This document shows, piece by piece, positions 14,956-23,589 of a stretch of DNA of 36,103 nt. The stretch lies in the NCBI GenBank assembly GCA_016874935.1, contig VGSS01000017.1, positions 1-36,103 of the forward strand. The letters run 5' to 3'. Made by a program: the position numbers and the translations under genes. Position 1 is the stretch's first letter. Each line of letters starts with the position of its first letter. Source of the stretch: Deltaproteobacteria bacterium. GTDB lineage: Bacteria; Desulfobacterota; BSN033; UBA1163. A model generated the notes under the pieces. The model ran no database searches. It was not told where the DNA came from and saw nothing but the letters and a program-made list of their open reading frames with translations.

Positions 14956-15476
14956 GAAAAGATTTTGTGGTCAGTAAACCCCGTTAGAAATTCAAAAGTG
15001 GCATTATTGTCTCACTCGGGGAGGAAAATCCTCGCCTTTAGGCGAAGGCTTTACCTTAACCTTTTAATGGGTGCACAAAAAGGGAGGCAAGCGCGCTTAC
15101 AAACCTTTACAATTGCGGATTATTTTATCTTTTATGGGGAACATACGATGTCACATGAGGTGGCCTTTGGGTCTTGCTTGAAAACGGAGTAGCCAAACGT
15201 TTAAAGGTGCCGCTGTAAAGCTTTGGGAAGCTTCGGCTTCCCGTGTCCGCCCAGCATACCCGCCTCCCTTTTTATGTAATTTTTATCAACTGTGAGGTTT
15301 AGTATGCACACTGTGTGCAGGTTTTTCAGGTTTTCCCTCGTGAGAATTTCTGTGCTGATTTGTTTTTTCTTTAGCCAACTTCAGTCGGTAGAGAATCCAC
15401 CGGCTTGTAGCTGGTGGTAGTTCAATCCTAACGAGACAAATGCCGACGCCACTTCCTGCTTCTTATATTTTTAAGT
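14956..15476. other. Gene-free stretch with hairpins resembling IS200/IS605-type ends
   Basis: No protein is supported. Visible structures, in order: TCGCC-TTTA-GGCGA near 15030-15043; GGGAAGC-TTCG-GCTTCCC at 15225-15242 (7-bp stem, UUCG loop); the palindrome GCACAC-T-GTGTGC at 15306-15318; and CCACCGGCT-TGT-AGCTGGTGG near 15398-15418 followed by TAGTTCA. The last resembles right-end / omega-RNA hairpins of TnpB-carrying elements. There is no TnpA or TnpB frame, so this would be a remnant or a non-autonomous element. Confidence 0.4.
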
Positions 15477-16331
15477 TTAGGGAGTCCAGGGATTTGGGGC
15501 GGGGCGTTTATAGCCTTTCTGAGTGGCCAGGAGGTCAAGGTGGAGGGTGGCGAGGTCTTCCAGGACCGGATCGATGAGCTCAATATTTCTTGTGTCAATC
15601 GTCTTAATGTATTGATGGCATTTGTCGCAGGCGTCGATTCGATAGGTTTCCTCGCCCTCCGCATAGAAATAATGAGAGGAGTCCCGTTCTTTATTGCCGC
15701 AGAAGGCACAGAAAACCCTGTCGATTCTCCACTGGCACCCGCAAAAAGAACAGAGGAGAAATCTTTTTCCCTCTGTTTCCTTAAGGAGGCTCAACTGGGG
15801 CAGGGAACCGCAGATCGGACAGATGCCCTTGAGCCAGGCTTCGGCATTGAGTTCATTATGAAGCTTTTTCGTTCCTGCTTCAATCGAAGGCCTGATGCTT
15901 TCCTGAATGAGGAAGAACAACACTTTCTTATCCAATGCGAACTCCCCCCCGGTAATCTTCTCTATCTTTCCTTCCTCAAAGCCTCCGGTGAACGCCTTGT
16001 TTAAATCGATCTTTTTATGGGCAATGGCTTCCTCGATCTTTTCCACCTGTTCGGCCATGCGGGGGGTTGCCTTTTTGCCAATCTCACAGAGGGAGCGAAA
16101 TAGTGCAAGAGTGGCATTGATATCGAGAGGGAAGTCTTTCTTTTCGAGCAAGGAAAAGCCTTCTTTGGCCAACAGGTCTTTCCACTCTTTTTTAAGAGGA
16201 ATGGATTTGATTTTCAGGAAAGGTTTGGTCTTTTCCTGTTCTTCTCTGATTTTCTGATAGAAACTCAGAATCTCTTTGTAGCCGGGTCTCTTTTTTTTGA
16301 GCTGTTGAACTCGCTTTTTTAGGTTTTCCAA
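15477..16331 (-). CDS. fdhE: Formate dehydrogenase accessory protein FdhE
   Basis: A protein of about 284 residues of the FdhE family, which assists maturation of formate dehydrogenases (FdhE binds iron and the catalytic subunit). The C-terminal half has four CxxC pairs in rubredoxin-like order: GICPICGSLP, CSFCGCQW, VFCAFCGN and IDACDKCHQY. The N-terminal half is helical and charged, as in the family. The longest frame starts at 16376 inside repeat R3 with no ribosome-binding site. The TTG at 16331 has AAGGAG six bases upstream and is much the better start. The gene follows fdhB but is separated by a terminator and the repeat, so expression may be partly independent. Confidence 0.88.
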   Translation of the reverse strand: MENLKKRVQQLKKKRPGYKEILSFYQKIREEQEKTKPFLKIKSIPLKKEWKDLLAKEGFSLLEKKDFPLDINATLALFRSLCEIGKKATPRMAEQVEKIEEAIAHKKIDLNKAFTGGFEEGKIEKITGGEFALDKKVLFFLIQESIRPSIEAGTKKLHNELNAEAWLKGICPICGSLPQLSLLKETEGKRFLLCSFCGCQWRIDRVFCAFCGNKERDSSHYFYAEGEETYRIDACDKCHQYIKTIDTRNIELIDPVLEDLATLHLDLLATQKGYKRPAPNPWTP

Positions 16332-16372
16332 TGAGGTCTCCTTAAAATGCTTTTTCTTTATTTCTGGGTCTG

Positions 16373-16435
16373 CCATTCCCGTGGAGACGGGAATCCAGCA
16401 ATAAGAATCTGGATTCCTGCTTTCGCAGGAATGAC
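16373..16435. repeat. Inverted-repeat element R3 (GTCATTCC family, compact form)
   Basis: Two hairpins: ATTCCCGT-GGAG-ACGGGAAT and ATTCCTGC-TTTC-GCAGGAAT. They are joined by inverted CCAG/CTGG segments and end in GGAATGACGA. It is the simplest of the five copies and shows the two-hairpin plan clearly. It lies between fdhB and fdhE. Confidence 0.8.
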
Positions 16436-16450
16436 GATACGGGCAACAAG

Positions 16451-16494
16451 AAAAAAACGGGCTTGTTTCGGGACTTCAAAACCGAAACAAGCCC
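16451..16494 (-). terminator. Rho-independent terminator after fdhB
   Basis: On the minus strand a perfect 13-bp stem (GGGCTTGTTTCGG, 16494-16482, against 16471-16459) has a ten-base loop. It is followed by G and seven T residues. This is the best terminator in the window. It ends the fdhAB transcript before fdhE, or attenuates it. Confidence 0.85.
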
Positions 16495-16521
16495 TAAACA
16501 CCCCCCGTGAAATTCAGGGTT

Positions 16522-17250
16522 TTATCCGATCCATTGAAAATCTTTAAGAGGTTTCAAGATGCGTTTGAGCGCCATCTTTCTGGTGATCCCGATCGTATTC
16601 TCTGCGACGGCTGTTTTGTGATACTTCTTCGGGTCGTCGATAAGGAGAAAGATGACCCTTACATCATCGGGGTCTGTCAGAGTGGCATTTTTATAGACGC
16701 CTTTTACTTCTGCGAGCCTCTTATTCGCCATTTCAAGCATGGCCTTCCGATCACCAAAGTGCATGGTTCCGGTCGGGCAGGCTTTGACACAAGCAGGTAA
16801 CAAGCCTTCCTTAATCCGGTCAAAGCACATGGTGCATTTAGCCATCACGCCTGCCCCTGAAATCCTCGGGATATTATAGGGGCAGGATTCTTTGACCTCT
16901 TTGAAATCCTCTGCCTTGATCTTCACCTTCGGGTTGAAAATGACCGCGCCGGTTTTATCGTCCTGGATGACCGCACCTTTTGCCTTTCCTTCTGCAACAT
17001 CTTTACAGGGAGGAGAGACACAGTGGCGGCATTGATCCGGGAAGAAATACCAGTTCAATTTTTCACCAACCGCTTCGCTGAACCGAACGACTTTCCATGT
17101 ATTCGAAGAGAGGTCCGGCGGGTTCTGGTGGCTTCCCTGGTTGTATGTTTTTTCTCCAGGCCGCTGATTCCATTGCTTGCAGGCAACCTGACATCCTCTA
17201 CACGCTGTACATTTCGTCGTATCCACAAAGAATGATTTTCCTTCCGCCAT
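16522..17250 (-). CDS. fdhB: Formate dehydrogenase iron-sulfur (beta) subunit
   Basis: A protein of about 242 residues that carries electrons from the catalytic subunit. It has four ferredoxin-type cysteine groups typical of FDH beta subunits: CTACRGCQVACKQW near residue 14, QCRHCVSPPCKDVA, SCPYNIPR with AKCTMCFDRI, and ACVKACPTG. No C-terminal membrane helix is seen, unlike the membrane-bound FDH-N beta subunit. This and the lack of a gamma subunit nearby suggest a soluble periplasmic FdhAB that passes electrons to a c-type cytochrome, as in Desulfovibrio. The ATG at 17250 has GGAGG nine bases upstream and is preferred to the GTG at 17259. It starts 17 bases after the fdhA stop. Confidence 0.92.
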   Translation of the reverse strand: MAEGKSFFVDTTKCTACRGCQVACKQWNQRPGEKTYNQGSHQNPPDLSSNTWKVVRFSEAVGEKLNWYFFPDQCRHCVSPPCKDVAEGKAKGAVIQDDKTGAVIFNPKVKIKAEDFKEVKESCPYNIPRISGAGVMAKCTMCFDRIKEGLLPACVKACPTGTMHFGDRKAMLEMANKRLAEVKGVYKNATLTDPDDVRVIFLLIDDPKKYHKTAVAENTIGITRKMALKRILKPLKDFQWIG

Positions 17251-17267
17251 TGATATCACCTCCTCCG

Positions 17268-20200
17268 TTATTTTTTCGTCTCAGCTTTAGGAGCTGGTTT
17301 GGGTTCAGGTTTTGCTTCTGGCTTGGGCGCGGGTTTGGCTTCTGCCTTTGGCGCTGGTTTGGGTTCAGGCTTCTTTTCGACTTTTGGTCTCTCCTCTTTA
17401 AGGATATTGACCAGAAACACCTTATACTCAGGAATCATGGTGTTGGCATCGCCAATGGACGGGGTGAGAATATTGGCACTATCCCCTCCATCCTTGGGGA
17501 CCAACCATCCATAATGCCAGGACAATCCCACGAGGTGGACGGTCTGGCCAGCAATGTTAAAAGGTTTGATACGATTGGTCACCATGGCTTTGGCCCACAT
17601 TTTGCCTCGCGGGGATGCGATGGTGATGCGTTCGCCGTTTTTGATCCCCCTCAATTTGGCCAATTCCAGACTTAACTCAACATACATCTGAGGTTCTGCT
17701 TCGACCAACCATGGCTGATATCGGGTCATCAGGCCTGTCTGCCAGTGTTCGGTTAGACGGTAGGTGGTTGCCACAAAGGGGAACTTCGGATCGCAGGTCG
17801 TATACTTATCAAGTTCGCCTTTGAAGAGCGGAATAGCCGGGTTGATCCTCTGGGAAGAAAGAGGATTCTTCTCAATGGGGCATTCCAGCGGTTCGTAATG
17901 TTCCGGGAAGGGACCATCCGCCATTCCCACTCCAAAGAAAGATCCAACGCCATCCGGCCTCATAATAAATGGATACCTTCCATTGGGAAGGCCCATGGGA
18001 GGCACGGCATTGTCAGGCACATCGCCTACCCACCTGGTGCCATCCCATTTGATGACCGCCCGTTTGGGATCCCATGGATTCCCGTTGAGGTCCACCGAAG
18101 CGCGGTTATAGATAATTCTCCGATTGAGAGGCCATGCCCAGCCCCACTGTGGAAAGATATTACATGAGGCCACTGGTGTTCTGTTCCGGCGGGCCATCAT
18201 GTTTCCGGCTTCGGGATAACTACCAGAGTAGAGCCAGTTTCCGCATGACGTACGGCCATCTGCAAGCAGGAAGACAAAGTTAGGAACCTGCGTTCCTTTC
18301 TTATAGGCTTTTTTGTCAATTGGATGCTCGGCAATATCTTCGGTAAAGTAGCCATTGATCTCTTTGGCTACCGCATGGAAGTCAACCTTGCCATCCTTTG
18401 CATAATCCCATTTCAACTTCAAGATCGGATCCGGGAAAGCGCCTCCCTCTTTGGCATAGAGTTCTTTCACCTTGGTATAAAGTTCATGAACGATCTGCCC
18501 ATCTGCCTTAGAATCACCAAGAGGCTCGCCAGCTTTATTTCGCCATTGCCCGACTCTACCACTGTCAGTAATGCTTCCTTCTTTTTCAATCGACATAGCG
18601 GCTGGAAGCAGAAAGACCTCGGTCTTGATCTTCTTGGGATCCATTCCAGGCCCTTTCCAGAAAGAGCTGGTCTCATTTTCGAAGAGGTCAATGTCCACCA
18701 GCCAATCCAGCTTAGCCATTGCTTTTCTAGTTTTCTCGGAATTGGGGCCTGAGCATGCTGGGTTCATTCCCATACAGACAAATCCTGAGAAATCACCGTT
18801 GAACATTTTATCGAACATAAAAAGCCAGGAGGCGTTCTGTCCAACATCAATTTTCGGCAACCAACTATATCCGAAATCATTCTCTTTGGTTCCATTTTCG
18901 CCGTAGAACGATTTAAGCAGACTGGCAATATATTTGGGCCTGTTTGCCCACCAGTTCACACTCATCGGATCAACCGCCTTTGGAGTGGTTGCATTATATT
19001 TTTCGAGGTTATCAAATGCCGCATTTACTGCAGGCATATAGCCAGGCAGGATATGGAAGAGCAATGCCTGGTCGGTTATCCCCTGAACATTGGACTCGCC
19101 TCTGAGCGCATTGACTCCACCTCCTGCCATTCCGACATTCCCCAAAAGCATTTGGATCATGGAAGCGACACGAACAATCTGGGTACCTGTCGTATGCTGG
19201 GTCCATCCCATGGCATAGAGCATGGTTCCTACCTTGTCAGGCTTTCCGGTCGCTGCAAAGGTTTCGTAAACTTTTATCAGATCGGCCTTTGAAGTTCCGG
19301 TGAGGCTGGAAACCGTATCCAGATCATATCGGGCATAGAACTTCTTCATTAATTGGAAGACGCATCTCGGGTGTTGAAGGGTCATATCTTTGACAGGAAT
19401 TCCCTTGTCATCTCTATCAAAGACCCATGTTGCTTTATCATAAGCCCTCTTTTCAGGATTGTATCCCGTAAAAAGGCCATCTTTAAAATCGAACTTATCG
19501 CTGACGATAAATGGGGCATTGGTGTAATGGATCACATAGTCTTTGAAGAAAATGTCCTTATCGAGGATGTATTTGATCATCCCGCCTAGAAAGGCAATAT
19601 CTCCTCCTGACCGCATGGGAGCATAAATATCTGCCTTGGCCGAGGTTCGGGTAAATCTCGGATCAACGCTGATAATCTTTCCACCTTTTTCCTGTGCCCT
19701 TAAAACCCATTTCATGGCAACCGGATGGTTTTCTGCGGCATTGCTTCCCATGATAAGAATGCAATCACTCACCCCAATATCTGTCCATGAATTGGTCATT
19801 GCACCGCGTCCAAACGACTCTGCCAGAGCCGCTACCGTGGGGCTGTGTCAGAGGCGGGCTTCCATTTCGATGTAGACGAGTCCGAGGGCTCTGAGAAATT
19901 TCTGATAGAGCCATCCCTCTTCATTATTAACGTGGCAACTTCCTATGCCAGCTATACCATTTGTTCGATTGACGACCTGGCCCTTATCATTCTTTTCGGT
20001 GAAGCTGGCATCACGGCTTTTCTTGATCCTTTTTGCCATTTCGGTAAGAGCCCAATCCCAGGATTTTTCTTCCCATTTTGTGCTATTAGGTGCCCGGTAG
20101 AGGACTTTCGTCAATCGGTCTTTATTGTTGATGAGCTGGTAAAGTGACATTCCTTTTGCACAGAGAGCGCCTTCACTGGTCGGATGATCCGGGTCGCCCT

Positions 20201-20423
20201 CCGTGTTAATCACTTTTCCTTTCGCATCCGTGTGAACGATGATGCCGCAGCCGACTGAGCAGTAACAGCAGACGGTGGTTGTCTCTTTTGCTCCTTTAAT
20301 TCGGAGTTCCTGGGCATAAGATTCTACCGGCGAGAAATCGAATCCCAGGCCGCCCATCACTGTCCCTGCGGCTGTAGCGCCAGAAATCTTTAAAAAACTT
20401 CTTCGCGTAATCTTCATAGCCAA
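17268..20423 (-). CDS. fdhA: Selenocysteine-containing formate dehydrogenase catalytic (alpha) subunit, Tat-exported
   Basis: One gene of about 1,051 residues read through an in-frame UGA at 19850-19848 (residue 192). Simple translation splits it into 191- and 843-residue pieces. The frame continues as RL-Sec-HSPTVAALAESFGRGAMTN, the exact context of Sec in FDH-N/FdhA enzymes. A Tat signal (TRRSFLK, residues 6-12) directs export. C52, C55, C59 and C88 bind a [4Fe-4S] cluster, and the rest is the molybdopterin (Mo or W) oxidoreductase fold. It oxidises formate to CO2 in the periplasm. The last 37 or so residues are an unusual Pro/Lys/Ala/Glu repeat tail. The start is either the TTG at 20423 (AGGTG five bases upstream) or the ATG at 20417. 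Confidence 0.93.
19815..19850 (-). promoter_or_regulatory. Candidate bacterial SECIS of fdhA
   Basis: Starting 16 bases after the UGA, CGGCTC (19831-19826) pairs with GAGTCG (19820-19815) around an apical TGGCA, with one G-U pair. The distance from UGA to loop matches bacterial SECIS elements, and the first bases (TGACACAGCCC) resemble those of E. coli fdnG/fdhF. Confidence 0.7.
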
Positions 20424-20470
20424 TTATTCACCTTCCTTTCGTAAAATTTTTGTAACGGGAATTTTATTCA

Positions 20471-20479
20471 CCCCCCCCC
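20471..20479. repeat. Homopolymer tract C9 (G9 on the fdh strand)
   Basis: Nine consecutive C on the plus strand, so G9 in the fdhA leader, about 50 bases before the start codon and downstream of the promoter. Such tracts slip readily in replication and sequencing. Confidence 0.8.
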
Positions 20480-20539
20480 TTCAACCCGTTTGAAAGTTCA
20501 ATTGGAATAAGGTATTTAAGATGAGATAAAACCTTGTGA

Positions 20540-20567
20540 AACATAACACAATAAAATATTTTGTCAA
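20540..20567 (-). promoter_or_regulatory. Promoter of fdhAB
   Basis: On the minus strand TTGACA (20567-20562) and TATGTT (20545-20540, 4 of 6) are separated by 16 bases. Transcription would start near 20533, giving a leader of about 110 bases that contains the G9 tract. Confidence 0.6.
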
Positions 20568-20684
20568 GGGAAAAATGGAGATAATAATCTGTTTTGATAG
20601 GCATCGGCAAAAAAAATAGATTGATATCCTAAGTTCTCTATGATATTGAAGAATTTACTTATTTCGGTAAGATGGGAGACTCAA

Positions 20685-21366
20685 ATGGAAAAAGAATTGA
20701 TGGAGTTAGTGGAGTTATTGGATCAGAAGTTATTTATTTTCAAAAAGGGATGATGTGAAGAAACTGAGGCAGGAAACTAGCGCAAACTTTCGTAAATTAA
20801 AAGAGGAGAATAAGGAGCTTGTCCTCGGTTGGATCGATGGAATTAAAGCGGAGATGGAAAGGTTGAGAAAAGAAGGCAGGGTGGATCTCGATCCCATCCG
20901 TGATGATATTAAAGAAGAGACGAAAAAACTCGAGTTAAAAATTCAAGCCATGCTCTTCCAATCGATTCAATCCATAGAGTCATCTCTCGAGAAGATGAAA
21001 GAGGAGACCGACTCATCCATCCACCAATCCAAGCAGGAGATAGGTTCAACTCTTCAGGCCGTGAAAGGAGAGACAAATGGCGCCATTCAAAGATCGGGGC
21101 AGGAGATAGCTTCGGGCCTCCAATTGATCAAGGAAGAAGGGAGAGCAAATCTCGCTCAATCAAAAGAGGAGATAAGGGTTGATCTCAACCGGTTAGGAGA
21201 AGGGATGGGGGACCTCAGCGATCAGGTCAGGGCGGCTCTCGGGGAGATCACGGTCTTAAATGAAAAGATCAAAGAAGGGTTCAATGAGGTGAGAGAGTGT
21301 TTCCGTTGCCTGACACCGATCTCTTCTTTGAATGAGGGAATCAGACGTCCCATTAATTTTTCTTGA
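20685..21366 (+). CDS. Coiled-coil protein of unknown function, possibly frameshifted near its start
   Basis: The main open frame runs from a GTG at 20755 and encodes 203 residues. It is very rich in Glu, Lys and Gln, without cysteine-rich or membrane segments until the end. It contains repeated units of roughly 15-20 residues (SSIHQSKQEIGSTLQ, GAIQRSGQEIASGLQ, ANLAQSKEEIRVDL), so a long coiled coil is likely. A second frame begins at an ATG at 20685 with GGGAG six bases upstream. It encodes MEKELMELVELLDQKLFIFKK-type helix and stops at 20751-20753. Dropping one base in the AAAAAGGG run would join the two smoothly into one coiled coil. Either this is an indel, or the GTG is reached by reinitiation. 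I do not recognise a family. The end overlaps the converging next gene by 14 bases. Confidence 0.6.
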
Positions 21367-22468
21367 CAAATTTGATGACCACAATTTCAGGTTTTGTGTC
21401 GAGGCGCATGGGGGGGCCCCAGGTGCCGGCCCCGCTGGAGGTATAAACCAGAAGGTCACCAAACCTTTTGAGCCCATAATCGTAACCCTTATAGATTTTT
21501 GAGGTGATGAACCGGAAGAGAAAAACCTGCCCCTGATGCGTATGACCCGAAATCTGGGCTGAGATTCCCTGATCCATGACAATCTCCAGATCGAAAGGAA
21601 CATGTTTTAAGAGGATGCTGGGTTTCCGGCGGTCGATCTCCATCTTCTGCAGCATCGCCCTGAACTGCTTCTGATTTCTCGAATCCCTGTAACCCGCGCC
21701 AATAAGTTGAAGGCCTTCGATCTCCACTTTTTCATTATTCAACACCCGTATTCCGGTGCGGCGAACGGCATTGAGGTAGGGGGTGTTGTCATAGAATTCT
21801 TCATGATTGCCGGTAACGAAATAGGCGCCGTAAGAAGGAGAGAGCCGCGATAGGGGCTCGACCATGTGATTCAGGTCCATCGCCTCCCCGCCGTCATAGA
21901 GATCGCCGCCGATAAAGACAATGTCCGGCCGAAGGTCCTGAATCATGTCCGCAAGGTGCTGAGCAAACCGGTTATTTCTTACCTGGCCCAGATGGACATC
22001 GCTGATCCAGACCGCGGTTTTGCCTTCCCAGGCGCCGGGTAAATTAGGAAGTGGCAGACTCACGGTGTTGATGCGAATGATTCCGGCATTGATGAACCCG
22101 TAAAGGCTCCCTATCAAAGCGATCCCGAACAGGACGATGATCAATGCTCTTCGATCCATGGGAAGGTGGAACAATTTAATCAGACCATAGACGGTCCACG
22201 CCAGGAGAGAGGCAAGAAAGAGGAGATAGAGGATTCCCAACCAGGATACAGAGGCCGTATAAAGGGATCGCACCAGAAGGTTGGAATAACGGAAAGAAAA
22301 AAAGGACGAACCGACAAGGCTGATAGACAATAATCCCATGGCAACCCTTAAGGACCAGAGCCACAACGGGGAGGTTACTCCGAAGAAGGAAACCAGAGTC
22401 CTGTAAAGGAACCAGTGGCCGAAGAAGAGAATCGATTGGGCGGTAGCGATAAAGAGGAAGAATCGCAT
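21353..22468 (-). CDS. Membrane-anchored metallophosphoesterase (YkuE-like)
   Basis: A 371-residue protein with about four N-terminal membrane helices (residues 1-130) and a calcineurin-like phosphoesterase domain. The metal-binding motifs appear in order: SDVHLGQ near residue 156, GGDLYDGG near 187, TGNHEEFYD near 219, LLKHVPFD near 285 and SGHTHQGQ near 308. The layout resembles YaeI/YkuE-type phosphodiesterases, some of which act on UDP-sugars or lipid-linked substrates at the membrane. The substrate is unknown here. The start is preceded within three bases by a 30-bp near-perfect palindrome that contains the only nearby GGAGG. Confidence 0.9.
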   Translation of the reverse strand: MRFFLFIATAQSILFFGHWFLYRTLVSFFGVTSPLWLWSLRVAMGLLSISLVGSSFFSFRYSNLLVRSLYTASVSWLGILYLLFLASLLAWTVYGLIKLFHLPMDRRALIIVLFGIALIGSLYGFINAGIIRINTVSLPLPNLPGAWEGKTAVWISDVHLGQVRNNRFAQHLADMIQDLRPDIVFIGGDLYDGGEAMDLNHMVEPLSRLSPSYGAYFVTGNHEEFYDNTPYLNAVRRTGIRVLNNEKVEIEGLQLIGAGYRDSRNQKQFRAMLQKMEIDRRKPSILLKHVPFDLEIVMDQGISAQISGHTHQGQVFLFRFITSKIYKGYDYGLKRFGDLLVYTSSGAGTWGPPMRLDTKPEIVVIKFVKKN

Positions 22469-22469
22469 A

Positions 22470-22499
22470 GAGGTTTAACCATTATAATGGATAAACCTC
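22470..22499. promoter_or_regulatory. 30-bp near-perfect palindrome before the metallophosphoesterase start
   Basis: The arms GAGGTTTAaCCATTA and TAATGGaTAAACCTC match as an inverted repeat except for one A/A position. The centre (CCATTATAATGG) is a perfect 12-bp palindrome. In minus-strand RNA it would fold into a loopless-type hairpin whose base holds the GGAGG and ends two bases before the AUG. Confidence 0.75.
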
Positions 22500-22516
22500 C
22501 GGTTCGCCATGACCCT

Positions 22517-23425
22517 TCAGGTTGCAGTCTTTTTTCTCCAATTCACAAAAAAGATTCCGACCGAAACCATTGGAAGGCCCACCATGAGAGAAAACGTGAA
22601 TTCCTCCCCGATGAAGAGAATGCCGGAAAGAACGCCAAAAATGGGGGTGAAGAAGGTGAAAGCGCTGAGCCGGCTCACGGAGTATTGATGGATCAACTTG
22701 AACCAGACAAAATAACTGATAAACGCCACTATCACCGACTGATAAAAAATCGAAGCGAGTATGAGTGTGTCGATCCGATAGATCCAATTCGGTTCAAGGA
22801 TAAGGCTCACCACAAATAGAATGGGGATGGAGAAGAAGAGCTGATAGAGAAAGGTATGAATCGGCTCAACCTTTCCCGCCATATACCTTTTGATATAAAG
22901 GGTGGTGGCTCCCCATAGCACTCCTGCCGCAATCTCCAGGAGATCGCCGATGAGCATATTGGGTTTGGCGGTCTTCGGTTTTCCATAAAAGACAAAAACG
23001 ATCCCCATAAAAGCGATGATCAAACCCAGCGTCTTAAGGAGGGTCAGTCTGTCTCCCCGAAGGAATAAATGGGCGCCGATAGCTACCACAAAAGGGCTCA
23101 GGTAGACGAAGACAACCGAGCGAGCAGAATCTGTAAAAAGCATCCCGAAATAGATGCAGGCGAATTCAAGGCCGAACAAAAGACCCACCATCACGCCGTG
23201 GAATAATCGAATATCGGTGTGGAATAATTTCTCTCCCTTTCTGAGACAGTAGATCGCACCGCAAATCGAGGCAATGAGCGAACGCAGGGCTGAGGCAAAG
23301 ACCGGAGAGATTCCCTCATTGGATAATTTGATGGCAGAATAATTCAATCCCCACAGGAGGGTTAGGATGAGAATGGCCAGAATCGCCTTCAGGTCTAAAT
23401 AGTCTTTGCTTTCAGGAGAACTCAT
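22517..23425 (-). CDS. EamA-type (DMT superfamily) transporter
   Basis: A protein of about 302 residues with ten predicted membrane helices arranged as two EamA repeats. The first repeat starts LTLLWGLNYSAIKLSNEGISPVFASALRS. The second includes AAGVLWGATTLYIKRYMAG and ends LSAFTFFTPIFGVLSGILFIGEEF, a typical DMT signature. Members export or import metabolites such as amino acids, and this one's substrate cannot be inferred. The ATG at 23425 has GAGGGA upstream and is preferred to the TTG at 23446. It lies 48 bases upstream of the metallophosphoesterase, so they may share a transcript with the palindrome between them. Confidence 0.9.
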   Translation of the reverse strand: MSSPESKDYLDLKAILAILILTLLWGLNYSAIKLSNEGISPVFASALRSLIASICGAIYCLRKGEKLFHTDIRLFHGVMVGLLFGLEFACIYFGMLFTDSARSVVFVYLSPFVVAIGAHLFLRGDRLTLLKTLGLIIAFMGIVFVFYGKPKTAKPNMLIGDLLEIAAGVLWGATTLYIKRYMAGKVEPIHTFLYQLFFSIPILFVVSLILEPNWIYRIDTLILASIFYQSVIVAFISYFVWFKLIHQYSVSRLSAFTFFTPIFGVLSGILFIGEEFTFSLMVGLPMVSVGIFFVNWRKKTAT

Positions 23426-23589
23426 CGGCTTGGATCCCTCACTCAAAGGGAAGATTACTAAATTTGAATGGAAAGAGCAACTATTCTTTTTGAAGGATTC
23501 TTTTCGGCCCTCTTGAAGAAGAGAGAAGGATCGATGAAGTGTTTAGAGTGAAAGTTATTTTTTCCGGGCATGACTATCTGCTTTGTATG

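Noticed and set aside
14965-15192. 75-codon plus-strand frame beginning MWSVNPVRNSKV
   Set aside because: The translation looks like read-through of repeat DNA, and there is no ribosome-binding site or family signature.
19848-19850. A nonsense mutation making fdhA a pseudogene
   Set aside because: The UGA is at the exact Sec position with conserved flanks and a SECIS-like hairpin, so it is a decoding signal.
20741-20757. Programmed frameshift site in the coiled-coil gene
   Set aside because: The run is CAAAAAG, not the A AAA AAG slippery heptamer, and the needed shift is +1 without a prfB-like context. An indel or reinitiation is more likely.
23447-23589. Terminator after hdrB
   Set aside because: A CATGAC/GTCATG stem exists, but it is short, has a long loop and is not followed by a T-run on the minus strand.
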